Below, one piece after another: positions 25,994-35,851 of a stretch of 64,000 nucleotides of DNA (position 1 is its first letter; each line of letters opens with the position of its first letter). The notes below the pieces were generated by a model, which worked only from the letters and a program-made list of their open reading frames with translations, made no database searches and had not been told where the DNA came from. A program made the translations under genes and the position numbers. This stretch comes from Flavobacterium nackdongense. Lineage in GTDB: Bacteria; Bacteroidota; Bacteroidia; Flavobacteriales; Flavobacteriaceae. Location of the stretch: positions 1,116,001 to 1,180,000 of the forward strand of contig NZ_CP037933.1 in NCBI RefSeq assembly GCF_004355225.1. The letters run 5' to 3'.

Positions 25994-28168
25994 ATGAAAT
26001 CATTTGCATTAATTGCATTATTAATCACTACAATATCCTTTTCTCAAAAGCAAAAGCCCAATGAGAGAATTGATAGTATTGGCTATTACAGCGATTTGCG
26101 CAAATCAGCCATTAAAGCCAATAAATACAAAGACGCCCTTTTGTATACTCAAAAATCCATACATTTTTCAAAAGACAATAACAATACGGCAGCACTCGCG
26201 AATGAAACCTATCAGTTGGGAAAACTGTATTATGAGGTCAAAAAATATGACGATGCGATCAAATCATTCAATAATAGCCTCAGTTATTTTAAAACCTTAT
26301 CTCCCTCAAATACCTATGCCTTAACGTACTATTATCTTGGTAGGTGTTATATGCATAAAAGAAGTTTCAACAATGCTGAAATTTCATTTACAAAAGCGCA
26401 ACAATTATTCGATTTCCTAAAGATTCCGGACAGTGCGGAAGTTTTGAGCGTGCAAAAGGGCATCATTTACAAATCAAAAAATAAATTCGAATTAGCCTCG
26501 GCTACTTTTGGCGAAATAATTGTAAAACCAGATAATCCGCTGATTTTAGATAGCAAAGCCGAAGCATTATACCAAATCGGGACTATTGAAATGGCGCAAA
26601 ATAGGAATATTTTGGCTTTAAATTATTTCAAAAAAGCCCTGGAATTGAATTCCAAAGACACCAATTTGGAACAAAAATCAACCATATTGATGGCCTTGAG
26701 TACGGTCTATGAAAATATGTTGGATAAAAATAGCGCCTACACTTATTTGAAACAACACACCAATTTAGAAGAAAGTATTGCCATATCCGACAACGAAAAA
26801 TTAGGAGTCGATGACTATGAAAGTTTCAAAGAATCGGAACGTTTGAAAGAGTTAGAACAGATTACTGAAAAAAACAAGCAACAAGAAAAAGCCAGTAAAT
26901 TTTCGAAACTGATCAGCATCCTGGCCATAGCACTGATTTCGATTTTATCGTTACTAAGTTTGTCTTTGTACAAGAATAATATCATCCGAACACAATCGAA
27001 TAAATTATTAGAAGAAAAAAACAAAGAGTTGATTATTGCTAAGGAAAAAGTAGAAAAAGCATCCAATGCCCGATCAGAATTTTTATCGACAGTAAGTCAC
27101 GAACTTCGAACTCCTTTGAACGCCATCAATGGAATCACGCACTTATTGCTGGAAGAAAAACCAAAAAAATCGCAATTACATTATTTAGAATCGTTGAAAT
27201 TTTCGGGCAATTACCTCACTAAATTTATCAACGATATTTTAGAAATAAATAAAATTGATTTCAACAAAATTCAGATCGACAACATCAACTTCAACCTCAA
27301 GCAATTATTAGTGAATATGCAAAGTTCACTTAAGGAATTGGCTGTAGAAAACCAAAATGAATTTAGCTTTACCATCGATCCCGATATTCCGAATTATCTT
27401 ATTGGCGACACCACAAAACTATCTCAAATTTTATTGAACCTAATCAATAATGCCTTGAAGTTTACCAAAAATGGAGCGGTAATGGTTACGGTACAATTGC
27501 AATCATTGGTTGGGGAAAAGGCGCAAATCTATTTTGAAGTTAAGGATAACGGGATTGGTATTCCGGAAGATAAACTAGAAGCGGTATTCGATAGTTTTTC
27601 GCAAGGTTCGATTGATATCAACCGCAAATATGGGGGAACAGGTTTAGGATTGACCATTGTTAAAAAATTAGTGACCTTATTGGGAGGAGAAATAAGCCTT
27701 AAAAGTCAAGTAAAAGAAGGTTCTACATTTTCATTTGAAATACCCTTCAAAATAGGAAAAAAACCGAAAGAAAACAGTTCAAAAACTTCAGAAATAGATA
27801 CAAATACCTTTATTAACAAGAAAATTTTAGTGGTCGAGGATAATAAAATCAACCAGATGATCACCAAGAAAATGCTTGCTAATAAAGGAATAGAATGTGA
27901 ACTAATCGACAATGGAGAAGAATCAATAAAAAAGTGTGAAAACTATAAATTTGATTTGATCTTGATGGACGTTCATTTGCCAGGAATAAACGGTACGATA
28001 GCTACGCAACACATTAGAAAATTCGACACCATAACACCAATCATTGCACTAACGGCCATTTCATTGAATGAAAATAGAGAAATGCTATTGTCGTTTGGGA
28101 TGAACGATGTGATTACCAAACCATTTGTCCCTGAAGATTTTTATGGCGTTATTTCGAAATATATTTAA
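25994..28168 (+). CDS. Hybrid sensor histidine kinase with TPR repeats and receiver domain
   Basis: 724 residues. A signal peptide (1-17) precedes a periplasmic TPR region (about 40-255). A membrane segment lies at about 306-326, then a coiled coil. The HisKA domain has the phospho-acceptor His369 in FLSTVSHELRTPLNAI, and the ATPase domain has NLINNALKF, DNGIGIPED and GGTGLGLTIV. The C-terminal receiver (from about 607) has Asp616, phosphorylated Asp659 in LILMDVHLPG and Lys709 in ITKP. No output DNA-binding domain or separate regulator is adjacent, so phosphate is probably passed to an unlinked partner. The signal sensed by the TPR domain is unknown. Confidence 0.93.
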   Translation: MKSFALIALLITTISFSQKQKPNERIDSIGYYSDLRKSAIKANKYKDALLYTQKSIHFSKDNNNTAALANETYQLGKLYYEVKKYDDAIKSFNNSLSYFKTLSPSNTYALTYYYLGRCYMHKRSFNNAEISFTKAQQLFDFLKIPDSAEVLSVQKGIIYKSKNKFELASATFGEIIVKPDNPLILDSKAEALYQIGTIEMAQNRNILALNYFKKALELNSKDTNLEQKSTILMALSTVYENMLDKNSAYTYLKQHTNLEESIAISDNEKLGVDDYESFKESERLKELEQITEKNKQQEKASKFSKLISILAIALISILSLLSLSLYKNNIIRTQSNKLLEEKNKELIIAKEKVEKASNARSEFLSTVSHELRTPLNAINGITHLLLEEKPKKSQLHYLESLKFSGNYLTKFINDILEINKIDFNKIQIDNINFNLKQLLVNMQSSLKELAVENQNEFSFTIDPDIPNYLIGDTTKLSQILLNLINNALKFTKNGAVMVTVQLQSLVGEKAQIYFEVKDNGIGIPEDKLEAVFDSFSQGSIDINRKYGGTGLGLTIVKKLVTLLGGEISLKSQVKEGSTFSFEIPFKIGKKPKENSSKTSEIDTNTFINKKILVVEDNKINQMITKKMLANKGIECELIDNGEESIKKCENYKFDLILMDVHLPGINGTIATQHIRKFDTITPIIALTAISLNENREMLLSFGMNDVITKPFVPEDFYGVISKYI

Positions 28169-28174
28169 GAAATT

Positions 28175-28987
28175 CTAATACTTAAGAATCAATTCCTTAA
28201 TCAAAATTCTCACATTAGGTTCCGCTTTTTTGGCAGCTTCAAGTACTTCATCGTGCGAAACTGTTTCGATACTTTCCTCATTGCCCATATCGGTAATTAC
28301 CGACAGACCAAAGCATTCCATATCCATATGCCGGGCCACAATCACCTCAGGAACAGTAGACATTCCAACACAATCAGCACCAAGAATTTTGACCATTTTG
28401 TATTCGGCTAGCGTTTCGAATGTTGGCCCCTGAAGCCCAAGATAAATACCGTCTTGAACCGTTATTTTAAGTTTTTTAGCCAACGCTTTGGCAACAGAAA
28501 TCATATTATTTGAAAAGGGTTCACTCATATTCAAAAAACGAGGGCCAAAACGTTCGTCATTTTTACCTCGCAAAGGATGTTCCGGCATCATATTGATTTG
28601 ATCTTTCAAAATGACAATAGATCCCACCTCATAATTTGGATTTACCCCACCGGAAGCATTCGAAACCACTAATTTTTCGACTCCTAAATATTTCATTACA
28701 CGCACGGGAAAAGTAACCTCTTTCATGGAATAGCCTTCATAAAAATGAAAACGGCCTTGCATAGCAACGACTTTTTTAGTTCCAATTGTACCAAACACCA
28801 GAGCACCTTTGTGTCCCTGAACCGTCGAAACAGGAAAATTCGGAATTTCGTGATAGGGTAAAGTATGTTCTATTTGAATATCCTCTGTAAAACTACCCAA
28901 ACCTGAACCTAAGATGATACCATATTCTGGAGTGAAATTGGTTTTTTCTTTTATAAAACTAACGGTTTCTTGTACTTGCTCCCACAT
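28175..28987 (-). CDS. Purine nucleoside phosphorylase
   Basis: 270 residues of the trimeric PNP type (inosine/guanosine specific). Markers are GIILGSGLGSFTEDI near the N-terminus, GRFHFYEGYSM, SNASGGVNP, GLQGPTFETLAEYKM and GADCVGMSTVPE. It splits inosine and guanosine to base plus ribose 1-phosphate for salvage. It converges with the hybrid kinase gene with only 6 bp between stop codons and no evident terminator between them. Confidence 0.93.
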   Translation of the reverse strand: MWEQVQETVSFIKEKTNFTPEYGIILGSGLGSFTEDIQIEHTLPYHEIPNFPVSTVQGHKGALVFGTIGTKKVVAMQGRFHFYEGYSMKEVTFPVRVMKYLGVEKLVVSNASGGVNPNYEVGSIVILKDQINMMPEHPLRGKNDERFGPRFLNMSEPFSNNMISVAKALAKKLKITVQDGIYLGLQGPTFETLAEYKMVKILGADCVGMSTVPEVIVARHMDMECFGLSVITDMGNEESIETVSHDEVLEAAKKAEPNVRILIKELILKY

Positions 28988-29102
28988 AATTCAAAGTGTA
29001 TTTTCTAATTTATAACTGTACAAAGATGCAAAAAACGGTTTAAGTTTGGCCGATTATTCAGAAAGTAATTTATCAACATTGATGACCAACGCACTCCAGT
29101 TT

Positions 29103-31511
29103 TTACCAAATAATTTCCAGCTTCTTGCCTTTTTTCAAACGGACAGCCTTATTTTTATTTCCAGAAATCAGAGTTGTTTCGCCTCCATTTTTTGAAAAAA
29201 TCGTCACTTTTTTTAGACTTTTGTCGTTCCATTCCAATGCAATTTCAAATCCACCTCGGGCACAAATTCCTCTTACAGAACCGCTTTCCCAAGCATCTGG
29301 CAAGGCTGGGAGCAAACGAATTTCATTTTCATTGGACTGAACCAACATTTCAGCAACGGCAGCGGCTCCACCAAAATTCCCGTCAATTTGAAACGGCGGA
29401 TGCGCATCGAATAAGTTGGGATACGTCCCTCCTCCTTGTCTGGGTTTCTCCGTTTTCTTCCCGTCAGGATCAACATAACGAAGCAATTCACGATACATTT
29501 TATAGGAACGATTGCCGTCCCAAAGTCGTGCCCAGAGATTGATTCGCCATCCTTTGGACCAACCTGTGGTTTCATCACCTTTTATTTCCAAAGTTTGTCG
29601 GCAAGCATTGGCCAATTCAGGAGTTTTCAATGGCGAAATATGATTTCCGGGAAACAAACCGAATAACTGTGATTGATGACGATGCTTGGGGTCTTTATCC
29701 TCCCAATCGAAATACCATTCTTGCAAATTTCCCTTTTTTCCAATTTGGTACGGATGTAATTTGGATAGTGCCGTTTCGAGTTTTACTCTAAATTCGGAAT
29801 CCACATTCAACTCTTTAGAAGCTTTGATAGTTTTGTCGAAACATTCTCTAATCATTGCCAAATCGGCTGTTCCGCCATACAGCGTTGCTCCTACAAAACC
29901 ATCGGGAGTTAGGTATTGATTTTCCGGCGAGGTCGATGGCGAGGTGATTAAAATGCCATTTTTATCTTCAACCAACCATTTCAAGCAAAATTGAGAAGCG
30001 CCTTTCATCATTTCGTACCCCTCATTTTTAAGATAATTTTTATCTTGGGTAAATACATAATGTTCCCAAATATGGGTACTCAACCAGGCTCCAGCCATAT
30101 TCCAACACGCCCACATCGGTTCTTCTTTTCCAAATTGCCCAACAGGATTGGTCATCGCCCAAATATCCGAATTATGAGCAGCAGCCCAACCTTCATCAAC
30201 TCCGTAAAAAGTCTTAGCAGTGACTTTTCCGGTTACCGAAAGGTTTTTGATGAAACTCAAAAGTGGTAAGTGCATTTCAGAAAGATTGGTATTTTCGGCT
30301 AGCCAATAATTTTCTTCCAAATTGATATTCATCGTATAATTACTGCTCCAAGGTGCATGCAGGTGCGGATTCCAAAGTCCTTGCAAGTTGGCCGGAACAC
30401 CCAAAGTTCTGGAGCTACTGATCAGCAAATATCGTCCAAAATTGAAATATAAAACTTCCAGATTCTTGTCTTCAATTCCTTCGGAATAACGCAACAAACG
30501 TTCATCGGTTGGCAAATTAGGAGCGGTGGTTTTTCCTAAATTTAAGGTAACTCGATTGTAAAATTTTTGATAATCGGAAATATGGTTTTGTTTTAATTTA
30601 TCGAATGATTTTGAAAAGGCTTTGTTCAAATTATCTAATGCAATAGATTTGTCATTCAATCCCTCGGTAGCAGGATTTTTGTCGAAACCATTAAAACTGG
30701 TGGCAATTGAAACATATATTAAAGCTTCGGTTCCGTTTTTCAATTCCAAACTAGAACTAGAACTTGTGAGTGTTCCATCCACATTTTTGATTTTTATCAA
30801 ACTCGTAAATCGTGTTCCTCGTTCTTTTTCCAAAAGAAAAGTTGGCACAACTTCGTAACCGGCGTTTTCGTGAATGGGCGCCACGCCATTCATTGAAAGC
30901 AAATTGTTTTTGATTTGGGTTTCAAATTTCAATAAACTGCTGGAATTAATATCGAAATTCAAGGCTCCTTTTTGACTACTGCACAGCCGAATAATCATCA
31001 TTTTATCCGGTGCCGAAACAAAATATTCCCGAGTAAATTTTACGCCATCTATTTCATAACTCACTCTTGAAATAGCGTTGGAAATATCCAGTTCTCTATA
31101 ATAATTGCTGGCTTTTCCGGTGTGATGGTTGTTTATTTCCAATGTTCCCAATGGCGAATACGACTCGGAGTTTTTGCCTTGAATTTTTTTATTCAATTCT
31201 TCTGCGAGTTTATAATTTTCATTTTTCAATGCTTCACGAACAGCTGGCAAATTCTTGTATGCCTCGGGGTTCATCGTCGTATTTACAGGTTCTCCCGACC
31301 AAAGTGTGATGTCATTCAAATAAATTTTATCGGAATTGACCCCTCCAAAAACGGTTGCACCTTGTTTTCCATTGCCTAATACTAAACTTTCTTCAAAGAA
31401 ATTTGCTGGTTGTTTGTACCATAAAATATGGGCGGACTGAGCGGTAACTTTGCCATAAAAAAATAAAAAAGACAGTATAAAAAGAAGTTTTTGTATGTGA
31501 TTTGTTTGCAT
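29103..31511 (-). CDS. GH95 alpha-L-fucosidase-type glycoside hydrolase
   Basis: 802 residues with a signal peptide (cleavage near VTAQ, residue 25). Family 95 markers are LGNGKQGATVFGG and DITLWSGEP in the N-terminal beta domain. In the barrel are NINLEENYW (equivalent of the catalytic asparagines), TSPSTSPENQY with the general-acid glutamate, and PPFQIDGNFGG with the catalytic aspartate. GH95 enzymes invert alpha-1,2-fucosyl (or alpha-L-galactosyl) linkages, in host glycans or plant xyloglucan. No T9SS sorting domain is present, so a periplasmic location is likely. It is not within a SusC/D locus here. Confidence 0.9.
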   Translation of the reverse strand: MQTNHIQKLLFILSFLFFYGKVTAQSAHILWYKQPANFFEESLVLGNGKQGATVFGGVNSDKIYLNDITLWSGEPVNTTMNPEAYKNLPAVREALKNENYKLAEELNKKIQGKNSESYSPLGTLEINNHHTGKASNYYRELDISNAISRVSYEIDGVKFTREYFVSAPDKMMIIRLCSSQKGALNFDINSSSLLKFETQIKNNLLSMNGVAPIHENAGYEVVPTFLLEKERGTRFTSLIKIKNVDGTLTSSSSSLELKNGTEALIYVSIATSFNGFDKNPATEGLNDKSIALDNLNKAFSKSFDKLKQNHISDYQKFYNRVTLNLGKTTAPNLPTDERLLRYSEGIEDKNLEVLYFNFGRYLLISSSRTLGVPANLQGLWNPHLHAPWSSNYTMNINLEENYWLAENTNLSEMHLPLLSFIKNLSVTGKVTAKTFYGVDEGWAAAHNSDIWAMTNPVGQFGKEEPMWACWNMAGAWLSTHIWEHYVFTQDKNYLKNEGYEMMKGASQFCLKWLVEDKNGILITSPSTSPENQYLTPDGFVGATLYGGTADLAMIRECFDKTIKASKELNVDSEFRVKLETALSKLHPYQIGKKGNLQEWYFDWEDKDPKHRHQSQLFGLFPGNHISPLKTPELANACRQTLEIKGDETTGWSKGWRINLWARLWDGNRSYKMYRELLRYVDPDGKKTEKPRQGGGTYPNLFDAHPPFQIDGNFGGAAAVAEMLVQSNENEIRLLPALPDAWESGSVRGICARGGFEIALEWNDKSLKKVTIFSKNGGETTLISGNKNKAVRLKKGKKLEIIW

Positions 31512-31642
31512 CTAAAATTAAATTTGTCATGAAAATATATGTATTCCTCTGAATGAAAATATTATAGACTGCTTACCATTTCCTGCTGCCCAATTGTATC
31601 AATTTGACCCTGTTATTTACGAAAAACTAAGCCAGAAAGGAT

Positions 31643-32674
31643 TTAATTTTGAGGTTTAATTGGCATTGATTCGATAAAATTTATAATACGCTTATCGAAA
31701 TTTTCACTTGCTGAAATAAAGGAACTTCTAATAGGCAAATAATACAATTGTTTATTCAATAATTTGCCTTTCAACCGTACATAATCTTTTTCGGTAGTAA
31801 TAATAATCTTGTTTTGTGCTTTGTTTCTAATTGCCAACAAATCATTTTCGGTAAAATGATGATGATCAGGAAAAACTAATTTCTCATCATTTGTATTCTC
31901 TAAATATTTGAAAAATGGTTCTGGTTTTGCAATTCCAGCCAAAAGTAATTTATCCACATTCTTGATTTCGCTCACTTTTATCGATTTATCTTCTGAATAA
32001 ACGGAATCGTCATAATCGATATAGGAAAAATATAACTGTTGATTGGAATCCAATTGCAATTTAGCTTCAATTTTATTTTGTTCTTCAAGCGAAAGATTCG
32101 CAGGACATTTAGTAACAATAACCACATTAGCTCTTTTTGCTCCGCTCCTACTTTCTCGCAAATTTCCTGTTGGTAACATAAAATCGTCCGAATACAAATC
32201 TCCATAAGAAGTCAACAAAATATAAAAACCAGCTCTCACTTTACGGTGCTGAAAAGCATCGTCTAGCAAGATAATATCGGGTCTAGCTGATGGAGAAAGC
32301 AATTGTTCAATACCGTTTTTTCTATCTGCATCAACTGCTACCTGAATATTTTTGAATTTTGAATAATACTGAAAAGGTTCGTCGCCAAGGATTTTAGCAT
32401 TCGAACTGGAGTCAGCCAAAATGAAGCCTTTGGACTGCCTTTTATAGCCGCGACTTAATGTGGCTATTTTGTATTTTGGCGAAAGCAATCGAATTAAATA
32501 TTCGATTTGAGGGGTTTTTCCAGTGCCACCAACGCTGAGATTTCCAACGGCAATTACGGGAACATCAAAAGAATAGGATTTAAGAATGCCTTTGTCGAAA
32601 AGAAAATTCCGAATACTGGTAATGAATCCATATAAAATGGCAAAAGGAAAGAGTATTTTTCGAACTAAATTCAT
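31643..32674 (-). CDS. lpxK: Tetraacyldisaccharide 4'-kinase
   Basis: 343 residues from the ATG at 32674 (MNLVRKILFPFAIL). A longer frame to 32767 was rejected because it would overlap the divergent gene. LpxK phosphorylates the lipid A disaccharide at the 4' position at the inner membrane. The Walker A loop is GNLSVGGTGKTP (residues 44-55), preceded by a hydrophobic N-terminal segment that anchors the enzyme. The Walker B-like DIILLDDAFQHR is also present. It is divergent from the Nif3-like gene, with a TAACTTTG promoter box at 32728-32735 facing that gene. Confidence 0.92.
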   Translation of the reverse strand: MNLVRKILFPFAILYGFITSIRNFLFDKGILKSYSFDVPVIAVGNLSVGGTGKTPQIEYLIRLLSPKYKIATLSRGYKRQSKGFILADSSSNAKILGDEPFQYYSKFKNIQVAVDADRKNGIEQLLSPSARPDIILLDDAFQHRKVRAGFYILLTSYGDLYSDDFMLPTGNLRESRSGAKRANVVIVTKCPANLSLEEQNKIEAKLQLDSNQQLYFSYIDYDDSVYSEDKSIKVSEIKNVDKLLLAGIAKPEPFFKYLENTNDEKLVFPDHHHFTENDLLAIRNKAQNKIIITTEKDYVRLKGKLLNKQLYYLPIRSSFISASENFDKRIINFIESMPIKPQN

Positions 32675-32750
32675 AATACGAAAGTATACTATTTTATCAT
32701 TATAAAAAAGTTGAACTTTTAATTCGTTAACTTTGTTTTTCGAAATAAAA

Positions 32751-33851
32751 ATGAAAATGAAAATCAAAGAAATAAATTCTGTACTCGAAGAAATGGCGCC
32801 ACTTGCCTATGCCGAAGATTTTGATAATGTAGGCTTATTGGTTGGAAATAAAGACTCGGAAGCCACAGGAGTTTTGGTTTGCCACGATGCTTTAGAAAGT
32901 GTGATTGACGAAGCTATTGCCAAAAACTGCAATTTGGTAGTTTGTTTTCATCCCATTCTATTTTCAGGTTTGAAAAAAATTACTGGCAAGAATTATGTAG
33001 AACGTTCCCTCATCAAAGCTATTAAAAACGACATCGCTATTTACGCCGTTCACACCGCTTTGGACAATCATCAAGAAGGAGTGAACAAAATATTTTGTGA
33101 TGCTTTGGGTTTAACCAACACAAAAATCCTTATTCCGAAGTCGAATTTTATTCGAAAATTAGTGACATACACCATTCCAGAAAATGCCGACAAACTCCGA
33201 AACGCCTTGTTTGACGTTGGTGCAGGAAACATTGGCAACTACGAAAATTGTAGTTTCAATTCGAAAGGCATTGGCACTTATATGGGTAATGAGCACAGCA
33301 ATCCCGAATTTGGAGAACGTTTTGAATTTATGGAAAGTGATGAAATTAAAATCGAACTGACTTTCGAAAAACATTTGGAAAACAAAATTCTGAAAGCCCT
33401 ATTCAAAAATCACGTTTACGAAGAAGTAGCGTATGAAATTTATGAATTGCAGAACAAAAATCAAAATATTGGCTTGGGAATGATTGGAGAATTGCAAGAT
33501 CCAATGGAGGAAAATGATTTTCTACACTTTGTAAAAGACAAAATGCAAGCAAATGGCATTCGACATAGTGCGTTTTTAGGCAAACCTATAAAAAAAGTGG
33601 CCGTCTTGGGAGGTTCTGGAAGTTTTGCCATTAAAAATGCTATTCAGGCGGGAGCCGATGCTTTTTTGACCGCCGATTTGAAATATCACCAATTTTATGA
33701 AGCCGAAAATCAATTAATTTTGGCCGATATTGGTCATTTTGAGAGCGAACGCTATACAAAAAATTATATTGTTGATTTTCTTCGGAAAAAAATCCTTAAT
33801 TTTGCAATCGTTTTATCAGAAGAAAATACAAATCCAGTTAAGTACTTATAG
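32751..33851 (+). CDS. Nif3-like dinuclear metal centre protein
   Basis: 366 residues from the ATG at 32751 (or MKIKEI two codons on). It belongs to the Nif3/GTP cyclohydrolase I type 2 family, with metal ligands in CFHPILFSGLKK, YAVHTALDNHQEGVN and the C-terminal DIGHFESE. In this family an internal domain (about residues 130-235) interrupts the metal-binding halves. Function is uncertain: proposed roles include metal handling and nucleotide hydrolysis. It starts a pair with the coiled-coil gene 10 bp downstream, a conserved Bacteroidetes neighbourhood. Confidence 0.88.
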   Translation: MKMKIKEINSVLEEMAPLAYAEDFDNVGLLVGNKDSEATGVLVCHDALESVIDEAIAKNCNLVVCFHPILFSGLKKITGKNYVERSLIKAIKNDIAIYAVHTALDNHQEGVNKIFCDALGLTNTKILIPKSNFIRKLVTYTIPENADKLRNALFDVGAGNIGNYENCSFNSKGIGTYMGNEHSNPEFGERFEFMESDEIKIELTFEKHLENKILKALFKNHVYEEVAYEIYELQNKNQNIGLGMIGELQDPMEENDFLHFVKDKMQANGIRHSAFLGKPIKKVAVLGGSGSFAIKNAIQAGADAFLTADLKYHQFYEAENQLILADIGHFESERYTKNYIVDFLRKKILNFAIVLSEENTNPVKYL

Positions 33852-33861
33852 ACAATAGAAT

Positions 33862-34641
33862 ATGGCGACTACAAAAGAATTGAATGTTGAAGACAAATTA
33901 AGAGCAATTTACGATTTACAATTGATTGACTCTCGAATTGACGAAATTAGAAACGTGAGAGGTGAATTGCCTCTTGAAGTAGAAGATTTAGAAGATGAAG
34001 TTGCAGGATTAAGCACACGTTCAGAGAAATTGAAAAAAGATCTTGAAACTATTGAAGACCTTATCAAGGTAAAGAAAAACTCCATTGATGAGCACAAAGA
34101 AGCCATCAAAAGATATACAAAACAACAAGAAACGGTTCGTAACAATAGAGAATTCAACTCTTTGACAAAAGAAGTAGAATTTCAAGAATTAGAAATTCAA
34201 TTGGCCGAGAAGCAAATCAAAGAAATGAAAGCTTCAATCGAACACAAAAAAGAAATCATCGCACAATCGAAAGAGCGTTTAGAGCTCAAATCGAACCATT
34301 TGAAACATAAAAAATCGGAATTGGAAGATATTATGTCTGAAACAGAGAAAGAAGAAACTTTCTTGTCTGACAAATCATCCGAATATAGAGCTTCTATTGA
34401 ACCAAGACTTTTGGCTGCTTACGACCGCATCCGTTTCAGTGTTCGCAATGGATTGGCAGTTGTTTCTATCGAAAGAGGTGCATCTGCAGGATCATTTTTC
34501 ACCATTCCACCGCAAACTCAAGTGGAGATTGCTGCAAGAAAAAAAATCATCACCGACGAGCACTCAGGAAGAATATTGGTTGACAGTGTTTTGGCACAAG
34601 AAGAGAAAGAAAAAATGGAGCAACTTTTTGCTAAATTCTAA
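33862..34641 (+). CDS. Coiled-coil protein with a cysteine-free zinc-ribbon-like tail
   Basis: 259 residues, mostly a long antiparallel coiled coil (about 10-180), with LQLIDSRIDEIRNVRGELP at the start. The C-terminal region SIERGASAGSFFTIPPQTQ and ITDEHSGRILV aligns with the C4 zinc ribbon of the CT398-like family, but all cysteines have been replaced and the whole protein contains none. It therefore cannot bind zinc in the usual way. The function is unknown; it follows the Nif3-like gene by 10 bp and is probably co-transcribed. Two tandem terminators follow. Confidence 0.85.
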   Translation: MATTKELNVEDKLRAIYDLQLIDSRIDEIRNVRGELPLEVEDLEDEVAGLSTRSEKLKKDLETIEDLIKVKKNSIDEHKEAIKRYTKQQETVRNNREFNSLTKEVEFQELEIQLAEKQIKEMKASIEHKKEIIAQSKERLELKSNHLKHKKSELEDIMSETEKEETFLSDKSSEYRASIEPRLLAAYDRIRFSVRNGLAVVSIERGASAGSFFTIPPQTQVEIAARKKIITDEHSGRILVDSVLAQEEKEKMEQLFAKF

Positions 34642-34650
34642 ATTAGTTAA

Positions 34651-34678
34651 GTCCCGATTTGCATCGGGACTTTTTTTT
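34651..34678 (+). terminator. Terminator after the Nif3/coiled-coil pair, first of two
   Basis: GTCCCGAT (34651-34658) and ATCGGGAC (34663-34670) form a perfect 8-bp stem, then eight T residues. Confidence 0.92.
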
Positions 34679-34687
34679 ACTATATTT

Positions 34688-34713
34688 AGTCCGCTTTGCG
34701 GGCTTTTTTTTTA
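34688..34713 (+). terminator. Second tandem terminator
   Basis: AGTCCGC and GCGGGCT (one G-U pair) form a stem around TTT, followed by nine T residues. It lies 20 bp before the hydrolase ATG, so the hydrolase transcript must start within this short gap or rely on read-through. Confidence 0.75.
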
Positions 34714-34733
34714 CCGTTTTGAATCTGATATTT

Positions 34734-35582
34734 ATGAAAAAAACATTCTACTTTTTGCTAACTAAATCCATTGGGGGCTATATCAACTTCTTGGGGCTGG
34801 TTGCACCTAAAAAAGCAACGCAAATGGCTCACGGTTATTTCAGTCAACCACGGAAAGGAAAATTGAGCCTTGATGCTCTACCAAAAACATTGCAGGCTGC
34901 AGAATCGGAAACGATAATTCATAATTATGACATCATCCAAACCTACATTTGGAAAGGCAATGACACCGTCGTGTTACTTATTCACGGTTGGGAAAGCAAT
35001 TCCTCAAGATGGAAAAAAATGTTACCGCATTTGAAAAAATCAGGTTGTACAATAGTAGCCATCGACGGACCTGCTCAAGGCTTATCTAGCGGAAAAGAAT
35101 TAACCATCATAAAGTACGCAGAATTTATTGATATAGTTTCCAAAAAATACCAACCACATTATCTCATTGGTCATTCAATGGGTGGAAAAACGAGTTTGTA
35201 TTACCAGTATAAATATCAAAATCCAACCATTAAAAAAATAGTAACTCTTGGCGCACCGAGTGACTTTAAAATTATATTGAAGAATTTTACCTCCTTACTT
35301 AGCCTAAATAACAAGGTTAAAAAGTCGTTAGAAAAAAAATATACTGAATTTTTGAATACCCATTTGGATCAAATTTCTTCTCAAGAATTTGCTTCAAAAA
35401 TTGCTGTCAAAGGACTAATTGTTCACGATATAGAAGACAAAATTGTTCTATTTGAAGAAGGAAAAAAAATAGCAAAATCTTGGAAAGATGTCGAATTTAT
35501 CGAAACCAAAGGGCTGGGACACAAACTGCACGATGATGATTTGTATAAAAAAGTGTATGAATTTTTGTTTGAAAGGGAATAG
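34734..35582 (+). CDS. Alpha/beta hydrolase
   Basis: 282 residues from the ATG at 34734; a longer TTG-started frame runs back through the terminators and was rejected. The oxyanion region is LLIHGWESNS, and the nucleophile elbow GHSMGG has the catalytic serine. The remaining triad members are probably Asp in HDIEDKIV and His in LGHKLHDDD. The N-terminal segment is hydrophobic but lacks a clear cleavage site. Substrate unknown, probably an ester or acyl chain. Confidence 0.85.
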   Translation: MKKTFYFLLTKSIGGYINFLGLVAPKKATQMAHGYFSQPRKGKLSLDALPKTLQAAESETIIHNYDIIQTYIWKGNDTVVLLIHGWESNSSRWKKMLPHLKKSGCTIVAIDGPAQGLSSGKELTIIKYAEFIDIVSKKYQPHYLIGHSMGGKTSLYYQYKYQNPTIKKIVTLGAPSDFKIILKNFTSLLSLNNKVKKSLEKKYTEFLNTHLDQISSQEFASKIAVKGLIVHDIEDKIVLFEEGKKIAKSWKDVEFIETKGLGHKLHDDDLYKKVYEFLFERE

Positions 35583-35611
35583 CAACCACTCCAGATCGAG
35601 AAGGTGCTATA

Positions 35612-35845
35612 TTAACTTAAGTTTTCTAAAAGAAATTCTGGAGAAAAGTCAGCACCGTTTTCCCATTCTAATGTCCAAGAATTAAGTTTAAATCTTCGAA
35701 ATGTATCTAACTCTTTCAAAGGTTGAAAAATCTTTTTATCAAGATGCCCTTTGAAATCAACAATGCCTTTTTTATTATTGTTAAATTCAATCTCAATTTG
35801 ATAATCCCTCAAATAATTTGCTTTAGTAATCCAAACTAAACTCAT
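35612..35845 (-). CDS. DUF2442 protein
   Basis: A 77-residue protein of the DUF2442 type, with YQIEIEFNNNKKGIVDF and the closing LEWENGADFSPEFL. It lies 6 bp after the DUF4160 gene on the same strand. Such DUF4160/DUF2442 pairs are widespread in bacteria and often travel together. A toxin-antitoxin or nuclease-related role has been suspected but I can support only the pairing. Confidence 0.8.
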   Translation of the reverse strand: MSLVWITKANYLRDYQIEIEFNNNKKGIVDFKGHLDKKIFQPLKELDTFRRFKLNSWTLEWENGADFSPEFLLENLS

Positions 35846-35851
35846 AATAAA

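Noticed and set aside
32675..32767. Longer LpxK start at 32767
   Set aside because: It overlaps the divergent Nif3-like gene and its promoter box; the MNLVRKILFPF start matches the family.
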